From Pseudomonadota bacterium (GTDB taxonomy: Bacteria; Pseudomonadota; Alphaproteobacteria; Acetobacterales; Acetobacteraceae): a stretch of DNA of 14,912 nt. Positions 1 to 6,665 of the stretch are shown here, one piece after another. Each line of letters opens with the position of its first letter. Positions within the stretch are counted from its first letter, which is position 1. The notes beneath the pieces were generated by a model that made no database searches, was not told the origin of the DNA, and saw nothing but the letters and a program-made list of their open reading frames with translations. Position numbers and translations under genes: made by a program. The stretch spans positions 1 to 14,912 of the forward strand of contig JAKAZN010000005.1 in assembly GCA_021815835.1 (NCBI GenBank), given 5' to 3'.

Positions 1-267
1 GCCCGCCAGCCCCGCGCGGGCCGCAAGTGCCGCCTGGGTCACGCCGGCGCCTATTTCCAGCGCGCCGGAGATGTCGCGGACCGCCCGCAACGATCCGATC
101 CGCATGATATCGACCAGCAGTGCCGGCCGCGCCAGGCGCAGATTGAGCATCGCGACCAGGGATTGTCCGCCGGCAAGGATCCGCGCCGCGTCGCCTTCCT
201 CGGCCAGCGCCCCCAGCGCTTCGGCTTCGCTCGCGGCGCGCAGATAGGCGAAGGGCGCGGGCTTCAT
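1..267 (-). CDS. FAD-binding medium subunit of a molybdenum hydroxylase (CoxM/CutM-like), N-terminal 89 residues, cut by the window edge
   Basis: This is the start of the FAD subunit of a xanthine dehydrogenase/CO dehydrogenase-type complex. In this family it takes electrons from the 2Fe-2S subunit and passes them to the acceptor. The 89 visible residues begin MKPAPFAYLRAASEAEAL and carry the diagnostic FAD-binding segment AGGQSLVAMLNLRLARP at about residues 32-48, followed by LVDI and a GAGVTQ segment. Those features are standard for the FAD-binding domain of molybdopterin dehydrogenases. The ATG overlaps the stop of the upstream large-subunit gene as ATGA, so the two are translationally coupled. 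No strong Shine-Dalgarno sequence is visible, only a G-rich stretch. The rest of the protein (usually about 260-290 residues in total) lies outside the window, and so probably does the small 2Fe-2S subunit. Family assignment is firm; the substrate is unknown. Confidence 0.9.
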   Translation of the reverse strand, partial: MKPAPFAYLRAASEAEALGALAEEGDAARILAGGQSLVAMLNLRLARPALLVDIMRIGSLRAVRDISGALEIGAGVTQAALAARAGLAG

Positions 268-3203
268 CGCGGCCCCCGCAGCCAGGCGATGATGCGTGAC
301 CACAACGAAGCCCGCGCCCCGCCGGCGCGGCGCGCCAGCGCGGCGAAGAACTGCGCCACGATCGCCCGTCCCGCTCCGTCCAGCAGCCGCGCGCCGACCG
401 CGGCGACCTTGCCGTTCACCCGTGCCTCATAGCTGTAGGCGATCGCGCAGCCGCCCTCCCGCGCGGTCAGATGCAGGCGCCCGCTTCCCGTCACGCCGCC
501 CAGCGCGCCGGACAGCGTGCCGCTCAAGGTGGCGGTGCGAGGGGGATCGAGGTCGGACAGTGCGATCTCCGCCCGGTAGCTTCCCTTCACCGGCCCCACG
601 CCCAGGATGACGGTCGCAACAAAGCGCGTCTCCGTCAGCCGGCGCACGTCGCGCGCACCGGGGATCAGGCCGGCCAGGATGTCGGGATCGAGCAGCATCG
701 CCCAGACCCGGTCGGGCGGCGCGGCCACCACGGCGGTACCGGCGCCCTGCAATCCGGTCCCGGCGGCAACCTCCCTCGTGCCCGAAGGGGCAGGCGGCTC
801 CGGCTCCGGCCGCGCCAGTGCCGCGACCCGGGCCGGGCTCAACGGCAGATCGAGCCCCGCCACCCCCAGCGCGTCCGCCACCGCGTTTGCCAGACAGACG
901 GGCGTGGACATGCAATTCCCCTCGCCCACGCCCTTCGCGCCGAGCGGCGTGAAGGGGGACGGGGTGGCGATATGCAGGATCTCGATGGCGGGAATCTCCA
1001 TCGTCGTGGGTAGCAGGTATTCGGCGAAGCTTCCCGCCAGGAAGGCGCCATCCGGGCCGTAGGCCAGTTCCTCGTGGAACGCCGCGCCCACGCCCTGGGC
1101 GAAGCCGCCGCGGATCTGGCCGGCGACCATGCCGGGATGCAGCACGGTGCCGCAATCATGCAGCGAGACGTATCGGTCGATACGGACCTTGCCCGTGATC
1201 GGGTCCACCTCCACGCCGCAGAAATCCAGGATGAAGCCATGGCAGAGCGAGGAATTGACCCGGTCGGCGTCATCCGGCGCGGCAAGCTCGGGCGGGGTCC
1301 AGAACACCGTCTCCCGCAGCGCGCCCGCGTCGGGATCGGGCAGGGTTCCGGGCGCCCAGTGGGCGGCGGCGGCGAGCCGCGCGAACGGCAGGGACGCCTC
1401 GGGGTTGCGGGCGGACGCGATGGCCCCGGCGGCGAAGACCAGGTCGCCGGGCAGCGCGTTCAGCTCCGCCGCGGCCGCGCGTGCCAGTCGCGCGCGCAGA
1501 TTCTCCGCGGCGATCCGCGCGGCGCCGGCGACGGCCGGGGCGAAGCGGCTGGAATAATTACCGGACGCGATCGACCACGCATCGCGCGCGCTATCGAACT
1601 CGGTCACCACCCGCACCGAATCCGGCGTCAGGCCGAACACGTCGGCCACCACCTGCGCCAGCACCGTCCGGTGCCCCTGACCCTGCGGGACCGAGGCGAC
1701 GTGGACGCTGACGCTCCCGAGCGGATCGAGTGCGACCGTCGCCGTCGCCTGCGCGCCGTTCTTGGGGCCGGCGCGGCGGCGTTCCTCCGGCGTCAGCGCG
1801 GTGGTGATGTAGCCCATGTTCGACACGCTCGGCTCCACTACCGCTGCGAAGCCGATGCCGTAGGCGCGGCCCTCGGCACGTGCCGCGTCGCGCCGGGCGC
1901 GCAGATCGTCGAGCCGGCCCTCCCCCACCGCGCGGTCCAGCGCGGCATGGTAGTCGCCGGAATCATACAGCGCGCCGGTCGCGGTCCGGTACGGGAACGC
2001 ATCGGCGGCGATCAGGTTGCGGCGGATCACGTCCAACGGATCGATCCCCAGCACAACCGCGATCCGTTGCATCAGCCGTTCCAGCGCGTAATAGACCTGC
2101 GGACCGCCGAAACCGCGCACCAGGCCGGTCGGCGCCTTGTTGGTCAGCACCACCCGATTACGGATACGTACCGAGGGGATCGCATAGGCCCCCGTCATGT
2201 TGCCGTGCATCCGATACAGCGTCGCCGGTTCCGGCGCGCGCAGCCAGGCGCCGCATTCCTCGATCTGGTCCCAGTCCAACGCGCGGATGCGGCCGTCGGC
2301 ATCCACCGCGGCGGTCAGGGTGGTGATCCGGCTGGTGGCGGCGACGGCGGCGGCCAGGTGTTCCAGCCGGTCCTCGATCCATTTCACCCGCGCACCGGCC
2401 AGGCGCGCGGCGGCGGCGATCAGGACCACCATGGGCACGACGCCCTGCTTCACGCCGAAACTGCCGCCGGAGCAGGGCGGCGTGCGCAGCCGCAGCCGGT
2501 TGCCGGGAACGCGCAGCGCGCGCGCCATCACCGCGTGCAGGCTGAATGGTCCCGGGAAATTCGCCGTCACGTCGTAGGCGTTCGCGTGCGGATCGTACTC
2601 CGCGATCACGCCGCTGGTCTCGATCGGCATGCCGCTGTTGCGCGGATAGCGGATGGTCACGCCGATCCGATGCGGCGCGCGCGCGAAGGCCGCGTCCGGG
2701 TCGCCATAGGCGAAACGACGTTCGTGCGCCAGGTTCCCGCCCAGCGCGTCGTGCAGCACCGGCGCATCGGCGGTGAGCGCGGCCTCGGCATCCGTCACCG
2801 CCGGCAGCGGCGCATAGGCGACCTCAACCCGGTCCAGCGCGTCCTCGGCGGTCGCGCGATCGGCGGCGAGCGCGATCGCCACCGGCTCGCCCACATAGCG
2901 CACGCGATCGCCCGCCAGCACCCGTGCCGCGGTCGGCAGGCGGATCGCGGCCCCCATCGGCGCGGTCACCCGGTCCAGCTCGGCGGCGGTGAACACCGCG
3001 GCCACACCGGGGAGGGCGTGCGACGCTGCGGTATCGATCGCCACGATCCGCGCATGGGCGTGCGGGCTGCGCAGGATCGCCGCGTGCAAGGTGCCGGGCG
3101 GGACCGGCAGATCGTCGATGAAGCGCCCGCGCCCCGTGAGCAGGGCGGCATCCTCCACCCGCGCGATCGCGCGGCCGACCCAGGGTGCGGCGGGAACGTC
3201 CAT
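264..3203 (-). CDS. Molybdopterin-binding large subunit of a xanthine dehydrogenase/aldehyde oxidase-family enzyme, fused to a C-terminal CoxG-like (SRPBCC) domain
   Basis: The protein has 979 residues from the chosen ATG. Residues 1 to about 800 are a CoxL/XdhB-type molybdenum cofactor subunit: VGRAIARVEDAALLTGRGRFIDD at the N-terminus, GGSFG at 246-250, RGFGGPQ at 363-369, PQGQGH at 506-511, and GAKGVGEG at 755-762 with the expected active-site Glu761. Residues about 815-970 match the CoxG/SRPBCC fold (GTAVVAAPPDRVWAMLLDP, LIPGARDV, GVGPVKGSYRA). CoxG is more often encoded as a separate gene, so this is a fusion. The AYRCSFR loop of genuine aerobic CO dehydrogenase is absent; its position reads GLVRGFGG. 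True CODH activity is therefore unlikely and the substrate cannot be named. The open frame reaches back to 3266, but conserved similarity begins at the Met at 3203, which has GGAG 13 nt upstream (3217-3220). It is divergent from ppsA. Confidence 0.9.
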   Translation of the reverse strand: MDVPAAPWVGRAIARVEDAALLTGRGRFIDDLPVPPGTLHAAILRSPHAHARIVAIDTAASHALPGVAAVFTAAELDRVTAPMGAAIRLPTAARVLAGDRVRYVGEPVAIALAADRATAEDALDRVEVAYAPLPAVTDAEAALTADAPVLHDALGGNLAHERRFAYGDPDAAFARAPHRIGVTIRYPRNSGMPIETSGVIAEYDPHANAYDVTANFPGPFSLHAVMARALRVPGNRLRLRTPPCSGGSFGVKQGVVPMVVLIAAAARLAGARVKWIEDRLEHLAAAVAATSRITTLTAAVDADGRIRALDWDQIEECGAWLRAPEPATLYRMHGNMTGAYAIPSVRIRNRVVLTNKAPTGLVRGFGGPQVYYALERLMQRIAVVLGIDPLDVIRRNLIAADAFPYRTATGALYDSGDYHAALDRAVGEGRLDDLRARRDAARAEGRAYGIGFAAVVEPSVSNMGYITTALTPEERRRAGPKNGAQATATVALDPLGSVSVHVASVPQGQGHRTVLAQVVADVFGLTPDSVRVVTEFDSARDAWSIASGNYSSRFAPAVAGAARIAAENLRARLARAAAAELNALPGDLVFAAGAIASARNPEASLPFARLAAAAHWAPGTLPDPDAGALRETVFWTPPELAAPDDADRVNSSLCHGFILDFCGVEVDPITGKVRIDRYVSLHDCGTVLHPGMVAGQIRGGFAQGVGAAFHEELAYGPDGAFLAGSFAEYLLPTTMEIPAIEILHIATPSPFTPLGAKGVGEGNCMSTPVCLANAVADALGVAGLDLPLSPARVAALARPEPEPPAPSGTREVAAGTGLQGAGTAVVAAPPDRVWAMLLDPDILAGLIPGARDVRRLTETRFVATVILGVGPVKGSYRAEIALSDLDPPRTATLSGTLSGALGGVTGSGRLHLTAREGGCAIAYSYEARVNGKVAAVGARLLDGAGRAIVAQFFAALARRAGGARASLWSRIIAWLRGPR

Positions 3204-3234
3204 CCGGTCCGGTTTTCTCCACGGCGGCGAACCC

Positions 3235-3243
3235 CGTGTAGCA
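3235..3243 (-). promoter_or_regulatory. Possible extended -10 element for the molybdenum hydroxylase genes
   Basis: On the minus strand this reads TGC followed by TACACG. That matches an extended -10 in its TG dinucleotide and in three of six hexamer bases. It lies about 35 bp from the centre of the nearby FNR-like palindrome, close to class II activation geometry. In GC-rich DNA a match this weak can arise by chance, so it is only a pointer to where a start site might be mapped. Confidence 0.2.
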
Positions 3244-3263
3244 AGCGCCGCGGCCGCCGCATA

Positions 3264-3281
3264 CATTGACCCAGGTCAATG
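3264..3281. promoter_or_regulatory. FNR/FixK/Anr-type operator in the divergent promoter region
   Basis: A perfect inverted repeat, CATTGACC-CA-GGTCAATG, contains TTGAC-N4-GTCAA. This agrees with the TTGAT-N4-ATCAA class of sites bound by FNR, Anr and FixK regulators, except for the common C/G variant at the fifth base. It lies between the divergent molybdenum hydroxylase gene and ppsA. Its centre (3272.5) is 59.5 bp from the ppsA ATG and 69.5 bp from the other ATG, so a class II (-41.5) start would give a leader of about 18 nt for ppsA and about 28 nt for the other gene. Inference: oxygen, nitric oxide or redox control of ppsA and the genes behind it, and possibly of both sides. The regulator gene is not in the window. 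Confidence 0.65.
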
Positions 3282-3316
3282 CGCGCTCGCCGCGCGCACG
3301 CCAGCCTGCAGGCACC

Positions 3317-3324
3317 GAGGAGGA
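3317..3324 (+). promoter_or_regulatory. Ribosome binding site that fixes the ppsA start
   Basis: GAGGAGGA lies 7 nt before the ATG at 3332. The open frame extends upstream to an ATG at 3266, but that codon lies inside the FNR-like palindrome and has no comparable site. The protein similarity also begins at the 3332 start. Confidence 0.8.
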
Positions 3325-3331
3325 ATATCCC

Positions 3332-5734
3332 ATGCCCATAACCGCGCCTCTCGTTCGCTGGTTCGCCACAATGGGGATCGGCGATGTGGCGGAGGTCGGG
3401 GGGAAGAATGCCTCGCTCGGGGAGCTGTATGGCCATCTGGCCGGCGCGGGTGTGCGGGTGCCGAACGGGTTCGCACTCACCGCAAATTCCTACCGGCAGG
3501 CGCTGACCGACGCCAATGCGTGGCCGCGCCTGCATGATCTGCTCGATCGGCTGGACGTGACCGATGTTCCCGCGCTGGCGCGCGCGGCCGCCGCCGCGCG
3601 CGACATCGTCCACGCGGCGACCGGGACCACGGCGCTACGCCGTGAGATCGCGCGCGCCTACGCGACCCTGGAAACCGAATACGGCCCCGGCGTCGCCGTC
3701 GCGGTGCGCAGCTCCGCCACGGCCGAGGACCTGCCGAATGCCAGCTTCGCCGGCCAGCACGAGAGCTATCTGAACGTTGCCGGCGCCGATGCGGTGTTCG
3801 CCGCCTGTCGGCGCTGCTTCGCCTCCCTGTTCACCGATCGCGGCATCGTCTATCGCGCCAATAACGGTTTCGACCATTTCAAGGTCGCGCTGTCGGTGGG
3901 CGTGATGAAGATGGTGCGCTCCGATCTCGCCTCCAGCGGGGTGATCTTCACGCTCGATACCGAGTCTGGATTCCGCGACGTCGTGCTGCTGACCGGCTCC
4001 TGGGGCCTCGGCGAGAACGTGGTGCAGGGCAGCGTCGATCCGGACGAGTTCACGGTGCACAAGCCCAGCTTCCGCGCCGGGCATCGCGCGGTGCTGCGCC
4101 GTTCGCTCGGGAGCAAGGAACTGACGATGGGGCTGGCGGACGGGGCGGACGGCGCCACCACGCGCAACGCGCCGACCCCGCCGGAACGCCAGGCGCAGTA
4201 CTGCCTGACGGATCCCGAAGTGCTGGAACTCGCCGCCGCCGCGCTGAAGATCGAGGAACACTATTCCGCCGCCGCGGGCCAGCCCCGGCCGATGGATATC
4301 GAATGGGCGAAGGATGCCGCGGACGGCAAGCTCTATATCGTCCAGGCGCGGCCGGAGACCGTCGCCTCCCGCCGCGCGCCGGGGATGCTGGAGACCTACA
4401 CTCTGTGTGATGCCGCGACCCCGCTCGTGACCGGCCGCGCGGTGGGCGAGAAGATCGCGACCGGCATCGTGCGCCTGGTGCGCGGCGCGGCCGATCTGGC
4501 CGCGTTCCGTCCCGGCGAGGTTCTGGTTGCGGAACAGACGAGCCCGGACTGGGAGCCGGTGATGAAGACCGCCGGCGCGATCGTCACCGATCACGGCGGA
4601 CGCACCTGTCATGCCGCGATCGTTGCGCGCGAGCTCGGCGTGCCGGCGGTGGTGGGCTGCGGCAACGCGACCGCGGCGCTGACCTCGGGGATGGCGGTCA
4701 CGATCTCCTGCGCCGGCGGGGAGGAAGGGGCGATCTATGCCGGCACGCTCGGTTTCGACGTGGCGCGCGTCGATGTCGCCGGTCTGGCGATGCCGCGCAC
4801 CGCGATCATGGTCAATCTCGGCAACCCGGAGCGCGCGTTCCACACCGCGATGATGCCCAATGCCGGCGTCGGCCTGGCGCGGATGGAGTTCATCATCAAC
4901 GAGCATATCGGCATCCACCCGATGGCGATCGTCCACCCGGAGCGGATCGGCGCCGAGGACCGCGCCCGCATCGCCGCGCGCGCCGGTGCCGATCCCTCGC
5001 CGCGGGATTTCTTCATCCGCGCGCTGTCGGAGGGGGTGGGCACGATCGCGGCGGCCTTCCATCCGCGCCCGGTGATCGTGCGCCTGTCGGATTTCAAGAC
5101 CAACGAATACGCCGCGCTGATCGGCGGCGCGGCGTTCGAGCCGCACGAGGCCAACCCGATGCTGGGCTTCCGCGGCGCCGCGCGCTACGCCCATCCCGCC
5201 TACGCCGAGGGCTTCGCGCTGGAATGCGCGGCCTTGCGCCGGGTGCGGAGTAAGATGGGGCTGACCAACCTGCTCATCATGGTCCCGTTCTGCCGCCGGG
5301 TGGTGGAAGCCGAGACGGTGCTGGCGGAGATGGCGCGCAACGGGCTGCGGCGCGGGGAGGACGGGCTGGAGATCTACGTGATGTGCGAGATTCCCAACAA
5401 CGTCATCCAGATCGACGCCTTCGCGCGCGTGTTCGACGGGTTCTCGATCGGCTCGAACGACCTGACGCAGCTCACCTTGGGCGTCGATCGGGATTCCGAT
5501 ATCGTCGCGTTCGATTTCGACGAGCGGGACCCGGGCATGATGGAGATGCTGCGGCTGGCGGTGACGGGCGCGCACCGCAACGGGCGCAAGGTGGGAATCT
5601 GCGGCGAGGCGCCGGCGAATTATCCGGAGCTCGCGCGTTTCCTGGCGGGCCTCGGCATCGATTCGATCAGCGTCAATCCGGGCAGCCTGCTGCGCACGAT
5701 TGCCGAAGTCCGCGCCGCGGAGGGCGGCGACTGA
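3332..5734 (+). CDS. ppsA: Phosphoenolpyruvate synthase
   Basis: The enzyme catalyses pyruvate + ATP + H2O to PEP + AMP + Pi through a phosphohistidine intermediate in the cytoplasm. The 800 residues match the family length (E. coli PpsA about 792). The order of domains is the expected one. The N-terminal ATP-grasp/pyruvate-binding domain has VGGKNASLGEL at 22-32 and VRSSATAEDLPNASFAGQ at 125-142. The swivelling phosphohistidine domain has GGRTCHAAIVAREL at 422-435, with catalytic His427. The C-terminal PEP/pyruvate TIM barrel has GSNDLTQLTLGVDRD at 707-721 and GICGEAP with the acid-base Cys757. GGRTCHA rather than the GGMTSHA of pyruvate phosphate dikinase favours PEP synthase. It is the first gene of the plus-strand array, downstream of an FNR-like site, and its stop is 1 bp from the pfkB ATG. 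The usual PpsR regulatory kinase is not seen here. Physiological direction cannot be read from sequence. Confidence 0.93.
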   Translation: MPITAPLVRWFATMGIGDVAEVGGKNASLGELYGHLAGAGVRVPNGFALTANSYRQALTDANAWPRLHDLLDRLDVTDVPALARAAAAARDIVHAATGTTALRREIARAYATLETEYGPGVAVAVRSSATAEDLPNASFAGQHESYLNVAGADAVFAACRRCFASLFTDRGIVYRANNGFDHFKVALSVGVMKMVRSDLASSGVIFTLDTESGFRDVVLLTGSWGLGENVVQGSVDPDEFTVHKPSFRAGHRAVLRRSLGSKELTMGLADGADGATTRNAPTPPERQAQYCLTDPEVLELAAAALKIEEHYSAAAGQPRPMDIEWAKDAADGKLYIVQARPETVASRRAPGMLETYTLCDAATPLVTGRAVGEKIATGIVRLVRGAADLAAFRPGEVLVAEQTSPDWEPVMKTAGAIVTDHGGRTCHAAIVARELGVPAVVGCGNATAALTSGMAVTISCAGGEEGAIYAGTLGFDVARVDVAGLAMPRTAIMVNLGNPERAFHTAMMPNAGVGLARMEFIINEHIGIHPMAIVHPERIGAEDRARIAARAGADPSPRDFFIRALSEGVGTIAAAFHPRPVIVRLSDFKTNEYAALIGGAAFEPHEANPMLGFRGAARYAHPAYAEGFALECAALRRVRSKMGLTNLLIMVPFCRRVVEAETVLAEMARNGLRRGEDGLEIYVMCEIPNNVIQIDAFARVFDGFSIGSNDLTQLTLGVDRDSDIVAFDFDERDPGMMEMLRLAVTGAHRNGRKVGICGEAPANYPELARFLAGLGIDSISVNPGSLLRTIAEVRAAEGGD

Positions 5735-5735
5735 G

Positions 5736-6665
5736 ATGGAACGACGGATCGTCACCCTGACGCTCAATCCGGCGATCGATCTCGCCTCCGCGACGCCGAT
5801 ATTGCAGCCCACGCACAAGATCCGCACCACCGGCGAGCAGGTCGATCCCGGCGGCGGCGGGGTCAATGTCGCGCGTGTGGTGCACGCGCTGGGCGGCGCG
5901 GCGCTCGCGGTGGTGGCGGCGGGCGGGGCCACCGGGCGGTTCCTGACGGAGTTGCTGGAGGAAGCCGAAATCCCGTTCCGGGCGGTCCCGATCGCCGGGC
6001 GGACGCGCGTGTCCTTCACGGTGCGGGAGACGGAGACCGAGCGGGAATATCGCTTTGTTCCCGAAGGACCGCGCCTGGAGGAACCCGAATGGCGGGCGGC
6101 CTGCGAAGCGGCGCTGGTCGCGCCCGGCGCGTTCCTGGTGGCCAGCGGCAGCCTGCCCCCCGGCGTGCCGGCCGGCGCGTATGCGGAACTGACCCGCCGC
6201 GCCCGCGCGGCGGGGCGGCGCGTGGTGCTGGACACCTCCGGCCCCGCGCTCGCCGCCGCGCTCGGCCAGGGGCTCGATCTCATCAAGCCCAGCTTGCGGG
6301 AACTGGAATCCCTGCTCGGACACAAGGTGTCCGATCCCGCCGGCGAGGCCGCCGCGCTGGTGGCCGCCGGCGCGGCGCGGATGGTCGCGGTGACCCTCGG
6401 CGCCGGGGGTGCCCTGCTCGCAACCGCGGACGGCGTGCTGCGCCGGCCCGCCCTGCCCGGACCGGTGCGCAGCGCGGTGGGCGCGGGCGATGCGTTCCTG
6501 GGTGCGCTGGTGTTGGCGCTGGCGCGCGGCGCGACGCCGGCCGTAGCGCTCGACTGGGGCCTAGCCGCTGGAGCCACGGCAGTGGCGGGCCTCGGCACGG
6601 CGCGCCTTACCCGGGCGGAGACGGAAGCCCGGCTGCCCACCGGCTCGGAGCTTGCGCCATGCTGA
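5736..6665 (+). CDS. pfkB: 6-phosphofructokinase, PfkB/ribokinase family
   Basis: This is an ATP-dependent sugar-phosphate kinase of 309 residues, the same length as E. coli PfkB (phosphofructokinase II). It opens with IVTLTLNPAIDLASAT, then has PGGGGVNVARVVHALGG at 38-54, AGGATG at 62-67, YRFVPEGPRL at 105-114, SGSLPPGV at 137-144, KPSLRELESLLG at 184-195, and the signature VGAGDAFLGA at 248-257 with catalytic Asp252. The YRFV.PG segment and the length point to the E. coli PfkB-type fructose-6-phosphate kinase. The alternatives are 1-phosphofructokinase (FruK) or tagatose-6-phosphate kinase (LacC); no fru transport genes are nearby. The ATG follows the ppsA stop by 1 bp, with GGAGGG at 5719-5724. 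The 3' end overlaps the next gene by 7 bp. If it is a true PFK, it supplies the Embden-Meyerhof step that many alphaproteobacteria lack. Confidence 0.87.
   Translation: MERRIVTLTLNPAIDLASATPILQPTHKIRTTGEQVDPGGGGVNVARVVHALGGAALAVVAAGGATGRFLTELLEEAEIPFRAVPIAGRTRVSFTVRETETEREYRFVPEGPRLEEPEWRAACEAALVAPGAFLVASGSLPPGVPAGAYAELTRRARAAGRRVVLDTSGPALAAALGQGLDLIKPSLRELESLLGHKVSDPAGEAAALVAAGAARMVAVTLGAGGALLATADGVLRRPALPGPVRSAVGAGDAFLGALVLALARGATPAVALDWGLAAGATAVAGLGTARLTRAETEARLPTGSELAPC

Noticed and set aside
1255-1267. A second FNR-like site, TTGACCCGGTCGG
   Set aside because: The right half departs from GTCAA and the site lies deep in the coding sequence of the large subunit, far from any start.
264-3203. 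Calling the minus-strand genes an aerobic CO dehydrogenase
   Set aside because: The AYRCSFR active-site loop that marks genuine CoxL is not present.
3204-3266. An N-terminal extension of 21 residues on the large molybdenum hydroxylase subunit, from the ATG at 3266
   Set aside because: That start codon lies inside the FNR-like palindrome, the extension is Ala/Arg-rich without family similarity, and the conserved N-terminus begins at the Met at 3203.
1074-3269. A 731-codon plus-strand open frame opposite the molybdenum hydroxylase large subunit
   Set aside because: Its translation is Arg/Gly/His-rich low-complexity sequence, while the opposite strand holds all cofactor motifs of a known family.
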